Shown: positions 1 through 9,153 of the stretch, in pieces
How positions within the stretch are numbered: the stretch's first letter is position 1
Layout of the letters: each line of letters opens with the position of its first letter
Notes under the pieces: generated by a model
Database searches by the model: none
What the model was told of the DNA's origin: nothing
The model's input: only the letters and a program-made list of their open reading frames with translations
Made by a program: the position numbers and the translations under genes
Assembly (NCBI GenBank): GCA_037367405.1
Contig: JAZKJV010003278.1
Coordinates: 1-64,000 of the forward strand
Source: Ottelia alismoides
Taxonomy: Eukaryota; Streptophyta; Magnoliopsida; Alismatales; Hydrocharitaceae
Direction: 5' to 3'
Length of the DNA stretch: 64,000 bases

Positions 1-340
1 TGAAAAAAGGAAAGAACATAAAGCTCTATGTGGAATATATTTCTTGAATTTAAAGACTATGCATATGATAACAACTTGAGTACAAGGAGAGAGGTTAAGA
101 AGTGGTACGAAAAGCATATCCCTCAAAAGACTTTCGATCTGGGTCAGAAGGCTTGGTTATTCGATGAAAAGATAAAACTTTTCCCAAGGAAGTTAAAGAG
201 TGAGTGGAGTGGGTCATTTGTAGCAAAGCATGGTGCGTAATAATGGAAGCATTGTGATATATGGTTTGTTTGGGGATGCGTACCTTCATTCCACAAATAG
301 CTTATGAAGCCTTTTCTTGAGTATGATACATTCATGTTCA
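1..340 (+). pseudogene. Integrase C-terminal end of element A (decayed)
   Basis: The forward frame from 28 to 240 contains KKWYEKHIPQKTFDLGQKAW followed by a LFDEKIKLFPRKLKSEW stretch. It matches position by position the end of B's integrase (about 13560-13690: KEWHDSHINHKHFEPGQRVW and on to the KWKGPYLV box). This is the GPY/F-type C-terminal module, which in Ty3/gypsy integrases binds DNA and helps multimerisation. The GPY motif itself reads SGSFVAK here. An in-frame stop at 238 and further frame breaks show that it is dead. The last recognisable piece is LKPFLEYD-like coding at about 303-330, equivalent to B's LKPFLDHE. The upstream domains lie outside the window. Confidence 0.8.
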
Positions 341-504
341 TGGTTGACTATATATAAGTGTTCTACATTGAAGAACTTCTAGTGGCAGCATCTGCAGATT
401 CAAAGAGGCTTCCAAAACTTTTTTTTGTTAGTTCATCTTTTTCTTCTTTTCTTCTTTTTGTTTTCCATTCTTTCATTCTGTCGATAAGTCACTCATCCCA
501 TTCA

Positions 505-900
505 TCATTGTTATACTTAGGATATACTTCATCCTATGTATAGGGGGATGAGTGTATTCGATTGTTCATTCTTGGATCTCCTCACATGTCTCATAAATTC
601 TTGAGATTTTGTCTATACTTTGGGATATTTTAATCTTAGTACAGGGGAGACAGGTTGAGCTGATGATTTGTTTATTCCTACCTTCGACCCTCCATGCTTT
701 GTATACATACTACTATACTTAGGATTAATTGATCCTAAGTATAGGGGGATGGTCGACTTCCTATTCTTTATTTAGCCATTGTAGTATAAACTTTTCTATA
801 CTTAGTATGAGTTATGTCTTCCTTTTCTCACTGATCTATGAGGACATGGTCAAGCTATGTATAGGGGTCGTATATATGTTATCCATAACTTGTACTTTTG
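505..900 (+). repeat. Hairpin array of element A (PPT-like palindromes)
   Basis: Four stem-loops lie behind the integrase end. Unit 1 pairs 512-523 with 531-542. Unit 2 (612-648) is degenerate. Unit 3 is perfect: 13 bp, CTATACTTAGGAT at 713-725 with its complement at 732-744 and a 6-nt loop. Unit 4 is longer and starts CTATACTTAG at 796 with its partner ending at 865. Units 1, 3 and 4 are each followed directly by a run of 4-5 G; unit 2 is followed by GGGGA. The right arm plus the G-run (AAGTATAGGGGG) equals the polypurine tract at 20436-20450 in front of A's LTR. B and D carry the same array at the same place. Confidence 0.85.
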
Positions 901-939
901 TATTTTCAATAATATGGATAATTAAAAAAAAATTAAATC

Positions 940-1620
940 ACACATCAAAATTCTTTGTAATGACGGTTTATAAACCAGTTTAAAATTTTATAAAAAATGT
1001 TTGGAAAAATAGTTGAAAAATGCTTGAAAAATTGTTTGAAAAATATTTTGTAAAATATTTTCAAACCTTTGTAAAAATGTTTTGTTGTAAAAAATTTTTA
1101 TTTGTTTTCATAAAATGTATTGAGAATCTATTTGTAAATGGTTTGGAAAATGGTTGTAAAAACACTTTAAAAATCTTTACATAATGTTAAAAAATCTTTA
1201 CAAAACAGTTCCAGATTTTGTAAATATTTGCAAAAATCATTCATTAACATATTTTCAAATAAAGTTTTAAAAATATTTATCAAAATCTTTCAAATGATTT
1301 TGAGAATTTTGTATGTAATTTGAGCAAACAAAAATTCTTTACAAATTCTATACATAAACATGTAAATACCAAGTGTTGATCCTTTCACCTAACTTTTGTA
1401 AATTACAAGATGCACTCCGTGTAAATATATACACATATTTTATCAGTAACTCTTATATTTTTCAAAAATAACTAAGAACTTGCAAAAGCAAAAATCCATA
1501 AAAAATTTACAAATTGTTTTCAAAAAATGCATAAAAAGTTCAAAAATCCGAAAATGGTTTCACAAAAAATATTTTTATCTATATTGCATAGCATTTGTAT
1601 TTTTCGAATTGATAAAGATA
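940..1620 (+). other. AT-rich 3' noncoding tract with TGTAAATA motifs (element A)
   Basis: No coding capacity is seen. The tract is dense in TTGTAAAA-like words. Exact TGTAAATA octamers occur at 1219-1226, 1361-1368 and 1420-1427 on the sense strand. The equivalent tracts of B (14365-14760) and D (39410-40110) have the same character, so it belongs to the element and is not random filler. Confidence 0.6.
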
Positions 1621-1897
1621 ATTGAACGAGTCTAAATAAAATCCAAAAATTGGAGATTGGTTGGACCTTAATCCACTTAATCACAAGAACCATAGGGGAA
1701 CTGGAATTGAGGCACTTAGTGCTTACTAGATTTAATTCTTTAAGACCATAGGATTTGGTTTAGTGTTGTCTTGACTGCTTAAATAGAAATATTTCGGAAC
1801 ACACACATGACTCTTGTTGATAGTAACCTAACTTGTACACCAGCACCTTACACATTGCTCATCTCAGTTAAAGTGGTAGAGGGATGGGTTTGCTGAA

Positions 1898-1902
1898 ACG
1901 AG
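1898..1902. repeat. Target-site duplication of B, left copy (ACGAG)
   Basis: These five bases precede TGATGAAT of the 5' LTR and are identical to 19604-19608. Five bp is the standard duplication length for Ty3/gypsy integrase. Confidence 0.95.
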
Positions 1903-2878
1903 TGATGAATACTCATTCATCACTCTTTATTCTTATATTTTAGCTACAAAAACCTTTGCAAATGCATGTATATAGTTGTAAATATAAATAATTACCAAAA
2001 GCATGCATTGTGTAAAAAGTAATAATTAGCATGTTTTTGTGCAAAAATAAAAGAATAAACATCAAAAAGAAAAAGAGGGAAATATTTAGAATAAATATTG
2101 AGCAACCTAACCCAAGGGAGGCTCAGCATGGGCCTCACCGCATAAAAGCCAAAGTAGAGGGAATAGGGCTCATGTGTGTATATATATATAAATAAAAAAA
2201 AATTTCCACCCAAAAATAGATTCAAAAGGGCTTGTGAATATTTGTATATATTTATAAATATAAAATCAAGATAAAAATAGTAAAATTAAAAAGAAAGCAA
2301 AAACATCACTTATGTACATAGTCACCTTGTATATAGTCCATTCATCTTATATTTATTTAGCCTTATAAATAAATAAAATTAATTTCTAAAAATTTGTAAA
2401 TATTCTATATGATATGGGTGTAAATAAATAAAATAAAAACAATTAAAACAAAAACAAAATTAAAAAAAGAACAAAATTAAAAACCCAAAAATACTTTGTA
2501 AATATACCATGTATATATATGTATATATCTATTTATTTCACCTATGTATATAAATAATAAAAATAAAATAAAATATGTTTTTATTCCTAATTTTATGATA
2601 TATATAAATAAAATATAAAATGGGAATAAAATGTATAAAAATAACAAATTAAAATCAAAATTAAAAACCCTATAATTGTACATATACCTATAGATAGCTC
2701 TATTATGTAAATACCTTATTTTTACTTTGAAAAATCAATTAAAAGTCACTAAAAAATAGAAAAAAATTATAACTAAAATATTTCATGTTTTGACTTTTTA
2801 ATAATTCAGCCATTAGCTATTTTTAATTTAATTTCCAAATATTTTCCACGTGTCCTCTTCCTATTGGTCCAGGGGATT

Positions 2879-2896
2879 GTTGACCGCCCGGTGAAC
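2879..2896. promoter_or_regulatory. W-box inverted repeat in B 5' LTR
   Basis: GTTGACCG and CGGTGAAC are separated by CC. The 3' LTR copy (16903-16920) is the perfect version, GTTGACCGCCCGGTCAAC. TTGACC is the core of the WRKY-binding W-box, and an ATTGG (inverted CCAAT) lies just upstream. It sits about 205 bp before the TATA box. A binding role is inferred. Confidence 0.5.
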
Positions 2897-3101
2897 TCCC
2901 CCCCCCCAGGACCACTTCCCACAGGTATCAGGTGCCCGACCCGACTTCTCCCTATTTTTGCACCTAAACCCGATCCCTTCTCGCCTAAACCCCGAGTCCG
3001 ATTCGTTCCTGCTACATCTGAGACCCTCGTCGGGAGTGTCCGCCTCGAGATTCGCGCATCCCATTGCCCTACCCGCTCACATCTTCCCGGACCTTCCACC
3101 G

Positions 3102-3107
3102 TATAAA
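3102..3107 (+). promoter_or_regulatory. Candidate TATA box of B 5' LTR
   Basis: TATAAA lies in a GC-rich context (CACCGTATAAAGCTCGAG) and is identical in the 3' LTR at 17125-17130. It is the only good TATA box in the GC-rich block and matches in placement TATAAA at 42499 (D) and 51233 (A). Transcription would start about 30 bp downstream. Confidence 0.6.
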
Positions 3108-4243
3108 GCTCGAGCTCCGCCACCCTATTCTTCCATCTTTGGCTCATTTGCTTAACCACCTGTGACCTCCACCGTGTTGGCGAGAGTGACAGCTTGCTCC
3201 AGCAGGTGTTGCAGCGAGGAGGGAGCAAGCGGCCACTGATCCGGTGAGCCACCACCGCCGTGCTCCGCCCAAAGCAGGAGCTTGAGCCTCGGAGGTCGAC
3301 GCTCCTCAAGGCAAGGACCAAGAGTTGCACAAGCTCCTTCCTAGTTGATTCCTCCACCCAGGTAGACCCATTTCCCAATCCTTTTCGTTAATTTCTGATT
3401 ACCCCCAATTTGCCCCGTCGCCGACCACCGTCGATTCCGATCACGTCCGCCTCCCATTCGACCATCGGGCTGAACCATAGCCTCCGCCTTCCTCCCGCGC
3501 ACATTCTCCGCACTTCCATTCAACCCAGCTCGCACAGGAGATGGGGTTCGAGCTCCTCCGTCCATCCCCTCGCCGGAGCTCGCCCGCACCGACTCCCCCG
3601 ACCACTTTCACCACATCTAACGGGGTCGAGGTAGTTTGCCCTTGACTCGCGAGCTTTCTGAAGCACTTTGCAGGTTCATCCATGCCCATCTGAGGGCTTG
3701 GACCATTCGGTCCAGTAGCTCCACCTCCGTCGACCTCGTCGGAGCTCTCCAGGGCTCGGTTGGGTCATCGGAGGCACCACTCGACGCGGAAGCCTCCCAC
3801 GCACCTTCTCCGATCTTCAGCGAGCTTCCAGGAGGACACCAGCGCCGCCACGAACCCGACGAAGTTCGCCGGCGCCCAATTCGTCCAGCATCCTCCTCAG
3901 CCGTCCGATCGCTCCCGCGCTCCAGACTTGATCGTGCCCGTCCATTTGAGGAGTGTCCCTGACCGCTAGATCCTTCGGGGGTCGATCTCCACCATTGATC
4001 CAGCGAGGCTTAGCCGCGACGCGTCTTCACCGTCAGATCCAGCACGTGGCGAAGCCCCGACCGTCTGATCCACCCGAGGGCTTCCTTCGTTGGGCGCCAC
4101 CCGCATCTCAGTCGTTCATCTACCACATGGCGCCCATCCGTCGGCTCCAGTAATAAAGGGTAATTTACCCTTAGGATCTGCCTTTTATTTTATTTAGCAT
4201 TTAGTCCTGTAAATAAGTTAGATAGTTGTTTTATTTTTGGTAT

Positions 4244-4618
4244 AATTGCACTGAGGACCCTGAGCTTTATTTTATTTGTTAATATACCTTGTGTATTGTG
4301 TAGCACGTGCATCGACACGTGCTTTGTTAGGTATTTTGCATTATTAGCCCTGTAGTTCTAGTTTGTTCTGAAATGAATGAAAATTTTTGGATAATTGCTT
4401 TTATACCCCTGTGCGTGAATTAATTGTGCATGTGCGTGTATTAGTGGGTAAATTACAAACAAGTCCCCGGATTTTTGGTATACCAAATAGTCCTAGGAAT
4501 TAGTTTTCCTTACATTTAGGTCCCTGAGTGCCTCAGGCACGCGTGACGTGCGTGTTTTCCTAGGTATTTTGCACCGGACCCCCCAGAACTCTTGGTATTT
4601 GCACTCAGGTCCTTGTGC
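4244..4618 (+). repeat. Periodic 'TTGCA...GGWCC' module in B 5' LTR
   Basis: Eight imperfect units in 375 bp consist of an AT-rich TTGCA or TTACA word, then 4-8 bases, then GGACC, GTCCC, CCCCTG or similar. They lie at about 4244, 4339, 4392, 4450, 4480, 4509, 4567 and 4595. The same style of module is present in the LTRs of D (about 43612-43915), E (53040-53260, minus) and G (60540-60850, minus). Confidence 0.55.
4302..4323. promoter_or_regulatory. Twin G-box palindrome in B 5' LTR
   Basis: AGCACGTG and CACGTGCT flank CATCGA, a perfect 8-bp inverted repeat carrying two CACGTG G-boxes, the plant bZIP/bHLH site. It is conserved at 18326-18347 in the 3' LTR; D has weaker versions near 29231 and 43679. 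Confidence 0.5.
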
Positions 4619-5406
4619 ACAGTACCTACTTGTTATTTTTGAATAAAATAGCAAATTAACTCCGAATCCTATGAAAATTAGAGACATGGCTATTGCCATA
4701 GTGTAAAATTTTCTGGAATTTTTGGGGACATTTTTGTTTTGATTTGATATTTTTAAAAATTCAAAAACTTCAATTTTCGTTACTGTTTGAGTTTAAAATT
4801 CACAAAAAATTATTAAAACCTATCTAAAAATTACAATAAAATAAAATATTGTTGCTTTAGTTGTGCTTGATTTTCTAGCCAATTTTGGCTATTTTTTTAA
4901 TATATAAAACTCCTAAAAATTGAAAACACCTAAAAACTCATAAAAATTCTAATAAATAACTTAAAAACCTAAAAATAATAATTAAGGTGCCAAAATTTTC
5001 CTTATTTCTTTCTCTATACAGGAAAATTACCTCCAGGCTTATTGGGGACTCTTAGATATTTTATCTAAGTCCCTTAAGCTCGGCTGGACAGTACCTCCTT
5101 TTCTGACCTTGTTTCATTTTTAGAAAATTAAATAAAAATCATAAAAATCTCAAAAATTCATTAAAAACAGTAAAAATCATAAAATACACAAAAACATTTT
5201 TATTTGAATTTTTGGTTATTTTTAGTGCATTAAATAAATAGTTGAATTGCATTGTGTTCTTGTCTTCCTTATTTTCTTAATACATTAAAAATCCAAAAAA
5301 ATATAAAAAGAATTAAAATCCACCAAAAATACCTGTTTCTTTTCTTTTGTTTTCTTGTTGACTACTTCGTAGGCCGTGAGGCTATTACGTGCTCCCTGAG
5401 TTCGAC

Positions 5407-5432
5407 CCTGGTCGCTATACCAGGTTAATAAA
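5407..5432 (+). promoter_or_regulatory. U5-proximal hairpin followed by AATAAA (B 5' LTR)
   Basis: CCTGGT (5407-5412) pairs with ACCAGG (5419-5424), followed two bases later by AATAAA (5427-5432). The surrounding TGTTCGACCCTGGTCGC-like block is the best conserved LTR segment across B, D, E, F and G. It is a candidate polyadenylation signal that would define the end of R. Confidence 0.5.
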
Positions 5433-5572
5433 ATAGCAAGACAGCTATTGATTTCGAGTTGATTTTATCTTATATTGGTGGTCTCTTTTTCTTGATTGAT
5501 CGAGTCTGATTACTTGGGTCGCAACGACCATTGACGACCTTTTACCCGAGTGGTCAGAATCGGTTATCAGAA

Positions 5573-5590
5573 TGGCGTCGTTGCCGGGGA
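5573..5590 (+). promoter_or_regulatory. Primer-binding site of B (tRNA-Asp type)
   Basis: TGGCGTCGTTGCCGGGGA starts three bases after the 5' LTR. It matches the complement of the 3' end of plant tRNA-Asp, as used by Athila elements (usual form TGGCGCCGTTGCCGGGGA), with one difference. Minus-strand DNA synthesis starts here. Confidence 0.9.
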
Positions 5591-7068
5591 GCACGACTTA
5601 GTAGTTTTCGTTTTATTTTATTTTCTTTTTCGCGGCTTTCCGCGGCTCTTTCAGAGTGCGCGGCTTTTCGCGGCTTTTTGTTTTTATTTTATTTTTGCTT
5701 TATTTTGTTTTATTTTATTTTATTTTATTTTTGTTTTTGTTTTTGAGTGTTTTTTTTTATTTGGCATTTTTGCACATATACCCTGTTTTATTTTCTTATT
5801 ATTATTTGATTATTTTTGTTGGACTGACCACTTATCTCCTTTCTTGCGAGGGCCCGAGGACCGAGGCGGCTGATTTCGAGAAGCCAGCGCAACCGAGGGA
5901 CTTGGAGGTAGCTCCCTTCTGCACGGAGCCGTAGGAGAGCGTGAGAGAGTAGATGAGCGGGCGAGGATTAGCGTAGCTTTTATTTTCATTTTATTTGATT
6001 ATTTGTAATAATACAGGGACACTCAGAGACTTTGGACTTCTTTCTCAGGTCTGTTTCGCCGAGCACCGGTGTGCTCGTGGGACCCAGTAGCTAGTTTAGA
6101 TTTTTCGCGGCTTTTTCACGATTTTGGTTTTCTTGCTGCCTTTGACGGTTTTACGCGGTTTTTATCGAGCCCCTAGACTTAGGATTTTCTGCTTGACTAT
6201 GCCGTATTTAGTAGGATCCCCACACCTAATTGCTTGCCTGTTCCTATAGTACGATTAATTGGACCTACTAATAATTGATTAATAAAAATTACTGATGCAT
6301 CCCCTTCGTAGCCTACATGCCGTAGCCTGCCCTGCCAAGCGCTGCTCCTGAACCCGATGTGTCGGGAGGAGGAGGGGTAGACCAAGACCGGACCTTTGGC
6401 TTGAAGGATCGGTGACCAGTTAGACGGTTCTTCGAGTAGAATTGCCTGTTTAGGACTCGGTTTTCACCGCTGCACCATATAGGTAGTTTACTTTCTGTCT
6501 TTACATTTCTGCGCGGATCACTTGCATGTAGAGTGCTGGAGGAAGGTACGCATTTCTATCTCTGCATGCATCATTGATTTCTTTGCGCATCGGCTTTTTC
6601 GACTTCTCCCCCTTATTTTTGATTAAATAACCAGGAGAACTGAAAAATTCGTTAGGCCTTTTGTTGTTATTGAAAAATATTAAAAAGAAAAACAATAAAA
6701 TTGGGACTGCTAAAACTATTGACCCTAAAAGACACTTGACTTAAAAAATTTTTGTCTTGGGGAGAGCAACCCCCTCATTGTTTGGTTTGATTGCACGAGA
6801 GAGTGCCCCGCACACTAGGTAGAGCCCTCCGGTGCTATTCCCGACTGATTACCGACTTTTCCGTGCGGGCCAGTCAGTTGGGGTAGCATCGGGTATCCCA
6901 ACAGGTCACGTAAGCGCTCTGATAGATAGTTTGTTCACCTAATAAAATTTGACTAGATAATTTGACCGAGCCTTTACGGTCTTCAGCTCTCGTTGCGTTG
7001 GTGAACAAAGGGTTTGGTTGCCGATCATAGTTGCTCCAGATCTCATCCGCCTTACTCGTCAGATCACG
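5591..7068 (+). other. Leader (5' untranslated region) of B
   Basis: This is 1.48 kb between PBS and gag with no convincing gene. It holds several copies of CGCGGCTTT right behind the PBS (5632-5690, again near 6105), a TTTTA-repeat tract (about 5690-5740), and a block at 6481-6620 strongly similar to D 31160-31300. A possible 5' splice site AAG|GTACG lies at 6543-6550, and a GGGG/CCCC stem-loop at 6759-6774. Leaders of LTR elements usually carry dimerisation and packaging signals; which part does so here is unknown. Confidence 0.7.
6759..6774 (+). other. Leader stem-loop GGGG-AGAGCAA-CCCCC
   Basis: A G4/C4 stem closes a 7-base loop just before gag. D has the same at 31451-31466 (loop AGAGTAA), and C has it in minus orientation at about 45932-45945. 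Conservation in three families suggests an RNA structure, possibly for packaging (inference). Confidence 0.45.
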
Positions 7069-9153
7069 ATGATGGGTAGACGCTCTCTTAGGCAGCCTCT
7101 GGCTGCAATGCTTTCGGGCACGTCTACCCGTTCATCTAGGTTGGCCCGCGAGAGCCGAGACCAGCTCTCCGATCCCGAGTATGATTCCGCCCTGTTCCCC
7201 CTCGACACCCTTTCTTTCGGTTCTGAGAGACATGAGCCAGAGGAGAGATTAGCAGATTTGTCAACACCTGAGTTTGGCTCATTTGATTTTGCAGACACCA
7301 TGGCCGGCAGTTCCGAGGATCGCTCCCGAGGTCCACAGCCTGAGCACTTTGTGCTGGACCAGGGTGCGATCAACTCCACCCTGATCGCCTCCCTCGAGAC
7401 CGTTCAGCAGCAGTTGAGGGATCAGGGAGCATTCATGCTTGATATGAGGAGAGAGATGGAGCAGATGAGAGCAGAGCGAGAGTAGAGGAGAGACGGGCCG
7501 AGGATCCCGGATAATGCATATGCAGCAGCCGCAGTCGCCGCCGCAGCGGCAGTAGCCGCCACAGCCACGGCAGGAGGACCACCGAGACCGATGCGGGAGT
7601 TACACAACCCCGGATCGATGCTGACGCACCACTGGGTTGTACTTCCAGCCATCGTGGGGGACTTCAAGTTCCCCCCGAACACTTTGCAGTTACTCCCTTG
7701 CTTCCACGGACTCGCTACTGAGGAGCCCCATCTCAACCTCCAGGAGTTTCTCATGATCTGCAGTACTGTCCACGACCATCAGGTGGACCAGGATACTATT
7801 CGGATGATTGCCTTCTCCTTTTCCTTGGCCGACAGAGCAGCCACCTGGCTGAAGCACTTGGGGAAGTTTGTTTACACTTGGGAGCAGCTCCGCACCGAGT
7901 ACTTGAACAAGTACTATCCACTCGGGCAGACCAATGCAGTGAGAGCTCTCATCAGCAACTTCTCCACGCTCCCCAACGAGCAGTTCCATGAGGTATGGGA
8001 GAGGTTCCGTGAGCTGACTGATCGATGCCCGCACCATGACATCTCGAAGCCCAACCTTGTGCAGAGCTTCTTCAGCGGGCTGACACCAAAGCTCTAGGAC
8101 TTGGTGAACACTTCTTGTGGCGGGTCTTACTTCTCCAAGGATCACGACCAGGTCTGGGCCATCTACGAGGAGAAGGCCGAGAACTACATGGTGATGTCCC
8201 AGACCAGGTTGTACAATCAGGGCAGATCCCAACAGCATCCAGGACCCGTGCAGTACTAGAGGATAGCACGGGTCGACGCCGGTCCATCCAGTTCGTCCGC
8301 AGTAGCAGCAGCACAGGCAGAGTCATCCGCTGCGGATATGGGTATTATCAGCGAGAAGTTGGATCGGATGGAGCTGATCGAGAAGAAGCAGTGCCAGGGC
8401 ATCACTCAGATGGAGCAGATGGCACAGACTCTGAGCGACATGAAGACCTAGCTCATGTGTCTCCACGAGGCACAGACGGCTCCACAACCCCATCTTCAGT
8501 CACGAGGCGATACCGGCGGCAGCAGCAGCTCGTTCCAGTGCTCCAGCTCACACCAGCAGCCTAGACAGGTTCACCTTGTACAGGCGGAGCCGTACTTGCA
8601 GCAGCAGCCCTCCTACCAGTCACCACCATCTCCAGACTTGCAGATGGTGGTATACCAGCCGGATCAGCCTCTGGCAGTACTCCCGCCAGCCCAGTACGAC
8701 GCAGAGCCGTTGATGGATGTCAACAGGATTTGGTATGACCGTCCTCAACCTAGGATCCGACGAGACCATCCCGGATTCAGGTGGGGGAACGGAGGTGCCC
8801 AGCTCCAGCAACAGCCATCTGGTCAGGGAGGCTAGTACAGCCAGCAGAGGGATCACCAGCAGTAGCAGCCCCCAGTCTACCCTTCACAACAGCAGTCATC
8901 CTACGTTCCTCGTCCCTATCAGCAGGGACAGTCTTGGAGGCGAGAGCAGCCTCACAAGCCACACCAGCAGCAGCATCCTCCCACTTACCCCTCTCAGCAG
9001 CAGCAACACCAGTTCCAGCAGCCTCATTACCAGAGAGGCTACCCATCGGGCTCCCATGGTCCACCATACGAGAGCCCCGCCTTGGACGACATAGCCCGCC
9101 TCCTCACGGACCAGCAAGCTACTTTCAGACGGGAGATGGACGAGTTCCGCTAG
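7069..9153 (+). pseudogene. gag: gag (capsid/nucleocapsid region) of B, interrupted by TAG codons
   Basis: The frame opens at ATG 7069 (MMGRRSLRQPL), preferred over 7018 because D starts with the same MMG at 31928. The retrotransposon gag (capsid) domain spans about 7645-8190, with PCFHGLATEEPHLNLQEFL, TWLKHLGKF, YYPLGQTNA and WERFRELTDRCPHHD, as in Athila gag. The C-terminal third (8455-9130) is rich in glutamine, proline and serine and has no CCHC zinc knuckle, normal for Athila. All in-frame stops are TAG (7483, 8095, 8257, 8449, 8833, 8863, 9151); apart from these the frame is unbroken into pol. Gag would form the cytoplasmic virus-like particle. Confidence 0.85.

Larger units (their letters stand above)
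1..1902 (+). mobile_element. Element A, left fragment: integrase end and 3' noncoding region of an Athila-like retrotransposon
   Basis: This is the outermost element of the nest. It enters from the left edge with the C-terminal part of integrase (to about 340), followed by the hairpin array, an AT-rich tract and the start of the conserved 3' noncoding domain seen in B, D and G. It stops abruptly at ACGAG (1898-1902), where B is inserted, and resumes at 19609 after the second ACGAG. The sequence on either side of B joins into one region homologous to B's own 14780-15250, which supports the reading. A is older than every other element here because B, C and E all interrupt it. Confidence 0.85.
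1903..5569 (+). repeat. 5' LTR of element B
   Basis: It starts with the palindrome TGATGAATactcATTCATCA and ends GGTTATCA, three bases before the PBS. The whole repeat recurs at 15923-19603. It has an AT-rich first kilobase, a W-box palindrome at 2879-2896, a TATA box at 3102, a GC-rich block of about 2860-4150, a periodic GGWCC module at 4244-4618, a second AT-rich zone and a hairpin plus AATAAA at 5407-5432. Long open frames in the GC-rich block, such as an antisense one of 190 codons at 2806-3378, are not kept in the 3' copy and are taken as chance. Confidence 0.95.

Noticed and set aside
2806..3378. Antisense open frame of 190 codons in B's 5' LTR
   Set aside because: The same stretch in the 3' LTR (16848-17711) is broken into different frames, so it is not maintained; GC-rich sequence yields long chance frames.
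3410..4153. Several forward frames in the GC-rich block of B's LTR (also 17658-18220)
   Set aside because: Frames differ between the two LTR copies, have no recognisable domain, and lie in LTR sequence.
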